From Candidatus Sordicultor fermentans (lineage in GTDB: Bacteria > Atribacterota > Atribacteria > Atribacterales > Caldatribacteriaceae): 6,184 nt of DNA. Every line of letters starts with the position of its first letter. Position 1 is the first letter of the stretch. The translations under genes and the position numbers were made by a program. This document shows, piece by piece, positions 1-4,563 of the stretch. The stretch lies in the NCBI GenBank assembly GCA_002385475.1, contig DGDO01000137.1:1-6184 (forward strand). Reading direction: 5' to 3'. The notes below the pieces were generated by a model, which searched no databases, was not told the origin of the DNA, and worked only from the letters and a program-made list of their open reading frames with translations.

Positions 1-28
1 TTAATTTTAGTTGAGGCAACTCGGCCCC

Positions 29-57
29 TTGACAGCTCGACCTCTTGCTTTTAAAAT
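29..57 (+). promoter_or_regulatory. sigma70-type promoter of the ribU unit
   Basis: A perfect -35 box TTGACA (29-34) is followed after exactly 17 bases by TAAAAT (52-57), one mismatch from the -10 consensus. Transcription would start near 64, about ten bases before the FMN aptamer, which is the usual arrangement for a riboswitch leader. Box positions are seen directly; the start site is inferred. Confidence 0.8.
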
Positions 58-73
58 AAACACGGTAAAAGAA

Positions 74-210
74 ACTTCTTCAGGGCAGGGTGAGGATTAA
101 ACCAATTCCCGACCGGCGGTAAAGGGCAGAAGCCCTGAGCCCGCGAGCCCTCCGGGGTAGATCCGGTGAGAAGCCGGAGCCGACGGTAAAGTCCGGAAGA
201 AAGAAGAAGT
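74..210 (+). promoter_or_regulatory. FMN riboswitch (RFN element)
   Basis: The conserved RFN core is plain: CAGGGCAGGGTGA (81-93), ATTCCCGACCGGCGGTAAAG (105-124), GAGCCCGCGA (137-146) and GCCGACGGTAAAGTCCGGA (179-197). The closing helix P1 is perfect: ACTTCTT (74-80) pairs with AAGAAGT (204-210). P3 carries an AGGGC/GCCCT arm and P5 a TCCGG/CCGGA arm. The P2 loop, between GGGTGA and ATTCCC, is longer than in the compact textbook examples; this is a variable part of the family. FMN binding is expected to favour the downstream terminator (227-263) and so lower ribU expression. The riboflavin transporter downstream fits this family well. Confidence 0.97.
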
Positions 211-226
211 AAAGATGAGAAGCATC

Positions 227-263
227 AAAAGCCCTGGAAGTTCAAGTTTCCAGGGCTTTTTTT
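227..263 (+). terminator. riboswitch-controlled intrinsic terminator
   Basis: AAAAGCCCTGGAA (227-239) pairs with TTCCAGGGCTTTT (248-260) around an 8-base loop, and the RNA ends in a seven-U tract (257-263). It lies between the FMN aptamer and the ribU ribosome binding site, so it is the expression platform (transcription attenuation). The 5' arm (231-240) can alternatively pair with 78-86 in the 5' part of the aptamer, a candidate antiterminator. Confidence 0.92.
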
Positions 264-280
264 GACCCTGGAGAAGAAAA

Positions 281-286
281 AGGAGG
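281..286 (+). promoter_or_regulatory. Shine-Dalgarno site that sets the ribU start
   Basis: AGGAGG lies 8 bases before GTG at 295. This places the start downstream of the terminator and rules out the in-frame TTG at 262, which sits inside the terminator U-tract and has no ribosome binding site. Confidence 0.85.
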
Positions 287-294
287 CATTTTTC

Positions 295-864
295 GTGGAA
301 CAAAAAAAGCTGGTTTATGGTGGAGCATTGGCTGGATTATCTCTGGTGGTAAGTTTGTTAATTCATTTTCCTCTTATTCCTCAAGCACCTTTTCTTCTCT
401 ATGACCCGGGGGATATCCCCATTTTGGTGGCCGGTTTTAAATTTGGTCCAGGATTGGGCCTATTGTTGACTGCTGTGGTGGCGGTGCTATTTGCGCTAAT
501 CACCGGTCAAGGAGGCCCCTGGGGAGTGCTTATGCATTTTTTAGCTACTGGGAGCTATGTGGCTGTGGCTGGTTTTATATATCAAAGACGACGTACCCAA
601 AACGGCGCAATAACCAGTTTAATAGTGGCTCCCCTTTTTATGACTGTGATTATGGCTGGAGCCAATCTGCTCGTAACTCCTCTTTATATGGGGGTGGGAA
701 GAGAAGTAGTCAAGGGGATGCTTCTCCCTGCTATTATCCCTTTCAATCTTTTGAAGGGAGTTATAAATGGAGCCATTACTCTTTTGGTTTATAAGAGAAT
801 CAGCAACTTTATAGAAGAGCCTTTATATAAAAGGGGTAAAGCTACTACCCGGGTCCGGTCTTGA
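295..864 (+). CDS. ribU: riboflavin ECF transporter S component RibU
   Basis: This is the substrate-binding membrane subunit of an energy-coupling-factor importer for riboflavin. It works in the cytoplasmic membrane with the shared module EcfA/EcfA'/EcfT, which must be encoded elsewhere. The GTG start gives 189 residues, normal for an S component. The protein is very hydrophobic, with about six membrane segments. RibU-like motifs include YDPGDIP (36-42) followed by the GPGLG turn (51-55), ANLLVTPLYMG (123-133) and PFNLLKG (149-155). The short basic N-terminus (EQKK) precedes the first membrane segment. The FMN riboswitch upstream independently supports riboflavin as the substrate. The last 14 codons (after about VYKRIS, including the basic tail) overlap the 3' end of the oppositely transcribed ogt. 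No separate terminator is visible behind the gene. Another vitamin S component is the only real alternative, and the riboswitch makes it unlikely. Confidence 0.93.
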   Translation: MEQKKLVYGGALAGLSLVVSLLIHFPLIPQAPFLLYDPGDIPILVAGFKFGPGLGLLLTAVVAVLFALITGQGGPWGVLMHFLATGSYVAVAGFIYQRRRTQNGAITSLIVAPLFMTVIMAGANLLVTPLYMGVGREVVKGMLLPAIIPFNLLKGVINGAITLLVYKRISNFIEEPLYKRGKATTRVRS

Positions 865-1365
865 CTCTATAGAAAGGAGAAGAATTTTAAACCGCAATCC
901 GTAAGTAGAGTACCCTCCCCAGTTGTAGCGAGCGGTGACTCGGTGACAGGGAATTAAAAGAGGCAGGGGATTTTGCCCCAGAGCTCTTCCCACGGCGCGA
1001 GAAGCTCGGGGATTTCCTATCTTCTCTGCTAATTGTCCATAAGTGAGTGTTTTTCCGTAGGGGATGAGGGCGGTGGCTTTTAGAACTTCCTGGGTGAAAG
1101 GGGTAAGGTCATCTAAATAAAAAGGACAGGAAAAAGAGACGGGGTAACCCTCAAAATAATTCTGAATCGCTTCTTCCAGATAGGGAAAGGGACTTTTTTC
1201 CTGGGGACGAAGACAAAAACTAAACCCGGCTTTTTTCTGAAAGATAGATAAAGCTTTTTCCTTGCTTTTCTGGGGCAAGATAAAAGCCCGGAGCCTATCT
1301 TCTTGCCAGGAAACGAGAGAAAAGCCAAGCCAGGTTCTCAAATAAGAAAAATAAGCTCTTGACAC
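823..1365 (-). CDS. ogt: methylated-DNA-[protein]-cysteine S-methyltransferase (Ogt/MGMT family)
   Basis: A suicide DNA-repair protein that moves the alkyl group from O6-alkylguanine (and O4-alkylthymine) onto its own cysteine. The C-terminal half is a complete family domain: TYGQLAEKIGNPRASRAVG (108-126) with the base-flipping Tyr109 and arginine-finger Arg123, then LIPCHRV with acceptor Cys140, then GGY (150-152) and Glu167, at the same spacing from the cysteine as in human MGMT. The N-terminal half (about 1-85) is the poorly conserved ribonuclease-H-like domain. At 180 residues the length is normal. The start is GTG at 1365, with a modest GAGG 11 bases upstream. A C-terminal tail of about 13 residues after Glu167 runs into the 42-bp overlap with ribU. 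No AraC-like Ada domain is fused. Whether expression is alkylation-induced cannot be seen. Confidence 0.93.
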   Translation of the reverse strand: MSRAYFSYLRTWLGFSLVSWQEDRLRAFILPQKSKEKALSIFQKKAGFSFCLRPQEKSPFPYLEEAIQNYFEGYPVSFSCPFYLDDLTPFTQEVLKATALIPYGKTLTYGQLAEKIGNPRASRAVGRALGQNPLPLLIPCHRVTARYNWGGYSTYGLRFKILLLSIESRPDPGSSFTPFI

Positions 1366-1367
1366 TC

Positions 1368-1395
1368 TTTACTTATCCTCACTTCCGAGTATAAT
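1368..1395 (+). promoter_or_regulatory. promoter of the T-box/trp operon
   Basis: A perfect -10 box TATAAT (1390-1395) has TTTACT (1368-1373, four of six matches) 16 bases upstream. Transcription would start near 1402, about 40 bases before the T-box fold. It lies just outside the divergent ogt start. A perfect TTGACA at 1359-1364 is nearby, but 25 bases from this -10 is too far. Confidence 0.6.
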
Positions 1396-1422
1396 TATAG
1401 CTAAATTACATAAGAAATATAG
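1394..1422 (-). promoter_or_regulatory. possible ogt promoter
   Basis: On the - strand a perfect TATAAT lies at 1399-1394. It would give a start near 1387, about 20 bases before the ogt GTG, with the GAGG site inside the short leader. No good -35 box is seen at 1417-1422 (CTATAT on that strand). It is half of the palindrome TATAATTATA (1390-1399), so it overlaps the -10 of the tryptophan operon promoter. Confidence 0.4.
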
Positions 1423-1524
1423 CAGAAAAAACAAAAAATAATCCGAAGAAGGGAAAAAGTAGTTTTTGTTACCAATTGCAGAGAGCCGGGAGAGGTGGGA
1501 GCCCGGTATTGGAGCAAATACGAA

Positions 1525-1527
1525 TGG
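1525..1527 (+). promoter_or_regulatory. T-box specifier codon TGG (Trp)
   Basis: TGG directly follows the conserved GAA (1522-1524) and precedes CCTGGAG, the position of the usual CCTGAG-type segment. Shifted readings would give ATG (Met) or GGG (Gly). The antiterminator bulge TGGC (1621-1624) pairs with a GCCA tRNA end. Bacterial tRNA-Trp carries G73, whereas Met tRNA has A73 and Gly tRNA has U73, so Trp is favoured. Confidence 0.88.
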
Positions 1528-1616
1528 GTCCTGGAGGAGTAAACCGAAAGGGATAATTCCGATTAAGGTTTACCGTTTCCCCGATAGAGGAAAAGAGTGG
1601 GGTTAGATACCCAAAA

Positions 1617-1649
1617 AGGGTGGCACCGCGAGCTTTGCCCCTCGTCCCT
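1617..1649 (+). promoter_or_regulatory. T-box antiterminator
   Basis: AGGG (1617-1620) pairs with CCCT (1646-1649). The seven-base bulge TGGCACC (1621-1627) binds the uncharged tRNA end. The inner helix is GCGAG (1628-1632) with CTCGT (1641-1645). Its 3' strand shares bases 1641-1644 with the 5' arm of the terminator, so the two folds exclude each other. Confidence 0.92.
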
Positions 1650-1667
1650 GTGTGGCGAGGGGCTTTT
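1637..1667 (+). terminator. T-box regulatory terminator
   Basis: GCCCCTCG (1637-1644) pairs perfectly with CGAGGGGC (1656-1663), loop of 11 bases, followed by TTTTGTTT. It forms when the leader is not held open by uncharged tRNA-Trp. Confidence 0.92.
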
Positions 1668-1699
1668 GTTTATAGAGCCTAAAAAGGAGGTAGGTTAAG

Positions 1700-2713
1700 G
1701 TGAAGAAAATTCTTCTTGTAAGTTTGGTGATACTCCTCGTGGGAATGCTTTCGGTTTGTGGTTGGGGGGAAGAAAAAATCAAAATCGGGATAGTGCAAAT
1801 AATAGACCACCCTGCTCTTAATAACGTGAGGGATGGGGTAATAGATGCTCTTCTTGAAGTGTATGGCTATATCCCGGGCGAAAACATCGAGTATGACATT
1901 CAGTCGGCGCAGGGGGATATGCCCACCGCCAATACCATTGCTCAGAAATTTGTTTCTGAAAAAGTGGATTTAATTGTCTCGATTGCCACACCTGCTTCTC
2001 AGGCGGCAGTTAATGCCACTCGAGAGATACCGGTTGTTTTTTCTGCAGTAACTGACCCGGTGAGCGCTGGCCTGGTGAGCAGTTTAGAAAAACCGGGAAG
2101 CAATGTAACCGGAGTATCTGACATGGTGCCGGTGGATAGACAGATGTATCTCATAAAATTTCTGTTCCCCGATGCTAAAAAGGTGGGCAATCTCTATAAC
2201 GCTGGAGAGGTAAACTCAGTGGTTACCAATGACATGGCTAAAGAAGCTTGCGCTGAGCTGGGTATGGAAATTCTGGAAGCCACAGTAGCTACCACTGCCG
2301 ATGTATCCATGGCTGCGAGATCCTTAGTGGGGAAAGTGGACGCTATATATGTGGCCACTGATAATACAGTGATAAGCGCTTTAGATACGGTGGCTAAAGT
2401 TTGTGAGGATAACAAAATTCCTCTCTTTCTGGCTGACCCCACCACAGTAAGCCAGGGAGCACTTTTAGCTCTGGGTTTTGATTACTATCTCCATGGTCGG
2501 CAAACAGCCGATTTGGTGGCCCGGATTCTCCAGGGAGAAAGCCCAGGAGAAATACCGGTGGAGTTTGCCAGGAAATTAAAACTTTTGTTTAATCCACGAA
2601 CGGTGGAAGTACTGGGTCTGGATGAGGAAGAATTTACATCTAAGCTTAACGCTTTTATAGAAGACATGAAGGCTCAGGGAGTGGAAGTTTCTCTGGAAGC
2701 ATTGCCAGAGTGA
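1700..2713 (+). CDS. trpX: tryptophan-type ABC transporter substrate-binding protein TrpX
   Basis: Extracytoplasmic solute-binding protein of the ABC_sub_bind family (type TrpX), which delivers its ligand to the TrpY/TrpZ importer. The GTG start follows AGGAGG (1685-1690) by 9 bases and gives 337 residues, normal for the family. Residues 1-20 are a signal sequence (MKK, then a hydrophobic core). A cysteine at position 20 in LSVC could be lipidated, but Val at -1 is unusual for a lipobox. The mature part has two lobes: IKIGIVQIIDHPAL (27-40), the SIATPASQAA region (94-103), PVVFSAVTDPVSAGLV (111-126) and the family hallmark KPGSNVTGVSD (131-141), then a second lobe with LYNAGEVNS (165-173), YVATDNTV (217-224) and ALLALGFDYY (254-263). 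It is the first gene after the Trp T-box. Tryptophan is the likely ligand; an aromatic relative such as indole or tyrosine cannot be excluded from sequence. Confidence 0.88.
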   Translation: MKKILLVSLVILLVGMLSVCGWGEEKIKIGIVQIIDHPALNNVRDGVIDALLEVYGYIPGENIEYDIQSAQGDMPTANTIAQKFVSEKVDLIVSIATPASQAAVNATREIPVVFSAVTDPVSAGLVSSLEKPGSNVTGVSDMVPVDRQMYLIKFLFPDAKKVGNLYNAGEVNSVVTNDMAKEACAELGMEILEATVATTADVSMAARSLVGKVDAIYVATDNTVISALDTVAKVCEDNKIPLFLADPTTVSQGALLALGFDYYLHGRQTADLVARILQGESPGEIPVEFARKLKLLFNPRTVEVLGLDEEEFTSKLNAFIEDMKAQGVEVSLEALPE

Positions 2714-2721
2714 TAATCAAG

Positions 2722-2750
2722 AGGGGAGAAGCAAAATACTTCTCCCCTTT
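2722..2750 (+). terminator. intercistronic hairpin between trpX and trpY
   Basis: AGGGGAGAAG (2722-2731) pairs perfectly with CTTCTCCCCT (2739-2748), loop of 7 bases, followed by only TT and AAA. The weak U-tract suggests a partial terminator or an mRNA-end-stabilising hairpin rather than the operon end. Either would make more binding protein than membrane parts, a common pattern in ABC importer operons. Confidence 0.55.
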
Positions 2751-2760
2751 AAAGCAAAAG

Positions 2761-2766
2761 AGGAGG
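2761..2766 (+). promoter_or_regulatory. Shine-Dalgarno site that implies an ATT start for trpY
   Basis: AGGAGG stands 6 bases before ATT (2773). The first ordinary start-like codon in the trpY frame, TTG at 2797, is 30 bases away, too far to be served by this site. An in-frame TAG at 2767-2769 prevents any start further upstream. Confidence 0.75.
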
Positions 2767-2772
2767 TAGCCT

Positions 2773-3690
2773 ATTAGCAATTTTTTCCTTTACAGCTTGC
2801 AAGAAGGTTTATTGTTTGGGATATTGGCTCTGGGGGTGTTCATCACTTTTCGGTGTCTTGATTTTCCCGACCTCACCGTAGACGGTAGCTATCCCTTAGG
2901 GGCGGCAGTTTTTGCTGTCATGATATATCACGGTTTTGGTGCAGGATGGGCAATGTTAGCTGCTTTTTTAGCTGGAGCTTTAGCCGGGGCTTTCACCGGT
3001 TTTTTGCACACTTTTTCTCGTATTCCTGCTCTTCTTTCCGGGATATTAACCATGACCTGTCTTTATTCTATAAATCTCCGAATTATGGGAAGGCCAAATA
3101 TCTCTCTCTCGGAAAATCTGGGACATCGAACTATTTTTGTTATTTTACGAGATTGGTTTCCGGAAGTGCCAGAAGCTTATCTCCGCCTGGCGTTTTTACT
3201 GGTCTTAATTGTGGGTATCAAGCTCTTACTGGACTTTTTTTTAGGAACAGAAATTGGCTTGTCTATTAGGGCCACAGGAGATAACGAAACTCTGGTAGAG
3301 TCGCAGGGTGTGAACCCTGACTCTATGAAGCTAATCGGGGTTAGTGTCTCCAATGCTCTCGTAGCCTTTTCGGGAGCCATGTTTGCTCAACATCAAGGGT
3401 TTGTGGATGTGAATATGGGTATTGGCATGGTGGTTTCGGGCCTGGCCTCGGTGATTGTGGGAGAGGTGTTGATGCGGGGAAAGACAATTTTTGTTATGAC
3501 TCTCCAGGTAATAGTGGGCTCGATAGTTTATCGGTTAGCTACTGCTGTAGCTCTCAACTGGGGTTATAATATCGGGTTTAAGCCCTATGACCTGAAGCTA
3601 TTTACCGGCCTTATAGTGATTATTATTCTTTCTTACCCTGCTGTGCAAGAAAGATTTTCCCGGAGGGCGAGGACAAAACAAAATGGATAA
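2773..3690 (+). CDS. trpY: tryptophan-type ABC transporter permease TrpY
   Basis: Integral membrane permease (BPD_transp_2-like, TrpY type) that forms the channel of the importer, presumably as a homodimer. The family hallmark LDFPDLTVDGS is at residues 29-39, after the first membrane segment. About eight hydrophobic segments follow. The loop GLSIRATGDNETLVESQGV is the cytoplasmic coupling region contacting TrpZ, and the end is basic (RRARTKQNG). The start is taken as ATT at 2773, giving 305 residues. It is the only plausible initiator at a normal distance from the strong AGGAGG, and translation from it (ISNFFLYSLQEGLLFG) restores the hydrophobic N-terminus with LxQGL-like sequence typical of relatives. 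The TTG at 2797 (297 residues) would cut into that segment. The stop overlaps the trpZ start by 8 bases, implying coupled translation. Confidence 0.87.
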   Translation: MSNFFLYSLQEGLLFGILALGVFITFRCLDFPDLTVDGSYPLGAAVFAVMIYHGFGAGWAMLAAFLAGALAGAFTGFLHTFSRIPALLSGILTMTCLYSINLRIMGRPNISLSENLGHRTIFVILRDWFPEVPEAYLRLAFLLVLIVGIKLLLDFFLGTEIGLSIRATGDNETLVESQGVNPDSMKLIGVSVSNALVAFSGAMFAQHQGFVDVNMGIGMVVSGLASVIVGEVLMRGKTIFVMTLQVIVGSIVYRLATAVALNWGYNIGFKPYDLKLFTGLIVIIILSYPAVQERFSRRARTKQNG

Positions 3691-4504
3691 CAGAGAAAAT
3701 AAGGTAATGCTACAACTGGAAAATGTGAATAAATATTTTTTCCGTTACACTCAGGATGAGCAATGGGCAGTTCGTAATCTAAACCTGAAAATCTCAGAGG
3801 GACAGTTTGTGACTGTGGTAGGGAGTAACGGTGCAGGCAAGACCACCCTTCTTAACCTGATAAGCGGTAGTTATTTGCCTGATAGTGGGAAGATAATGAT
3901 AAACGGGGAAGATGTAACTAATCTTCCCGCTTACCGCCGGGCTCCTTATATAGGGAGGGTATTCCAGAACACTTTTCAAGGTACCGCTCCTTCTCTGACC
4001 ATTGAAGAAAATCTATCTCTTGCCTACCTCAAAGGTAAAAGGAAGGGTCTGCGTCCGGCTATAAACGATGAGGTAAAGAAATTTTTTCAAGAGAAGCTTG
4101 CCGATGTGGGCCTGGGCCTGGAGAAAAGACTGCGAGAGCGGGTGGGGTTACTCTCTGGTGGACAAAGACAGGCATTGGCTCTGGTTATGGCTACTTTTGG
4201 TCATCCCAAAATTCTTCTTCTCGATGAGCACACCGCTAATTTAGACCCCAAGACGGGAGAGAAAATTATGGAGCTTACTAATAAGTTGATTGAAGAAAAC
4301 ACCCTCACTGCTTTAATGGTTACCCACAATTTGCAAAGTGCTTTGAGCTTTGGAGACCGTACTCTGATGATGGATGAAGGAGAGATAGTTCTTGACCTTG
4401 TAGGAGAAGAAAGGAAGAAAATGACTATCGAAGAGCTTCTGGAGAGGTTCAGCGAGCTGAGACACAAAAAATTTACCGAAGACCGAGCATTGTTATCTTC
4501 TTAA
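3683..4504 (+). CDS. trpZ: tryptophan-type ABC transporter ATP-binding protein TrpZ
   Basis: Cytoplasmic ATPase that powers the importer. All ABC motifs are intact: Walker A GSNGAGKTT (47-55), Q-loop Gln95 in VFQN, signature LSGGQ (157-161), Walker B ILLLDE with catalytic Glu182, D-loop ANLDP (185-189) and H-loop His215 in VTHN. With 273 residues the length is usual. ATG at 3683 overlaps the end of trpY by 8 bases and has GAGG 10 bases upstream. A second ATG at 3707 (residue 9, before LQLENV) is a possible start but has only a weak site. Its position behind trpX and trpY defines it as the partner ATPase rather than an unrelated ABC protein. Confidence 0.92.
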   Translation: MDNRENKVMLQLENVNKYFFRYTQDEQWAVRNLNLKISEGQFVTVVGSNGAGKTTLLNLISGSYLPDSGKIMINGEDVTNLPAYRRAPYIGRVFQNTFQGTAPSLTIEENLSLAYLKGKRKGLRPAINDEVKKFFQEKLADVGLGLEKRLRERVGLLSGGQRQALALVMATFGHPKILLLDEHTANLDPKTGEKIMELTNKLIEENTLTALMVTHNLQSALSFGDRTLMMDEGEIVLDLVGEERKKMTIEELLERFSELRHKKFTEDRALLSS

Positions 4505-4517
4505 AAACTAAAAAGTT

Positions 4518-4543
4518 CGCTTTACTCTTTTAGAGAGTGAGCG
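4518..4543 (+). other. hairpin just before the trpB2 ribosome binding site
   Basis: CGCT (4518-4521) pairs with AGCG (4540-4543), and ACTCT (4524-4528) with AGAGT (4534-4538), with a small internal loop between the two helices. It ends 5 bases before AAGGAG (4549-4554). It may insulate or tune trpB2 translation. No regulatory partner is visible. Confidence 0.35.
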
Positions 4544-4563
4544 CTAGAAAGGAGAGAAGGCAT

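Larger units (their letters stand above)
1441..1671 (+). promoter_or_regulatory. T-box riboswitch, tRNA-Trp responsive
   Basis: A T-box leader that senses the charging state of a tRNA and controls transcription of the genes downstream. Stem I shows AGAGAG (1470-1475), the distal arm CCGGG/CCCGG (1476-1480 with 1502-1506) around a GGTGGGA loop, and the GAA that precedes the specifier. A following helix TAAACC/GGTTTA (1540-1545 with 1567-1572) and a GGGT/ACCC hairpin (1600-1612) fill the linker. The signature AGGGTGGCACCGCG (1617-1630) and CGTCCCT (1643-1649) are exact. The 5' edge is approximate. The specifier TGG and the bulge base C both point to tRNA-Trp, agreeing with a tryptophan synthase beta chain in the operon. 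Confidence 0.95.

Noticed and set aside
262..294. Upstream in-frame TTG start for ribU
   Set aside because: It lies in the U-tract of the riboswitch terminator and has no ribosome binding site; GTG at 295 has AGGAGG at the right distance.
97..303. 68-residue frame on the - strand across the FMN riboswitch
   Set aside because: It is antisense to a conserved structured RNA and its terminator, with no family resemblance; an artefact of open sequence.
1113..1328. 71-residue - strand frame inside ogt
   Set aside because: A shifted-frame shadow of ogt, whose own frame carries the whole conserved active-site domain.
1359..1395. TTGACA (1359-1364) as the -35 of the trp operon promoter
   Set aside because: The distance to TATAAT at 1390 is 25 bases, far from the 16-18 needed; the hexamer also lies inside the first codons of ogt.
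4537..4563. Upstream in-frame GTG start for trpB2
   Set aside because: It sits inside a hairpin without a ribosome binding site and adds a non-conserved MSARKERRH stretch; ATG at 4564 has AAGGAG 9 bases upstream.
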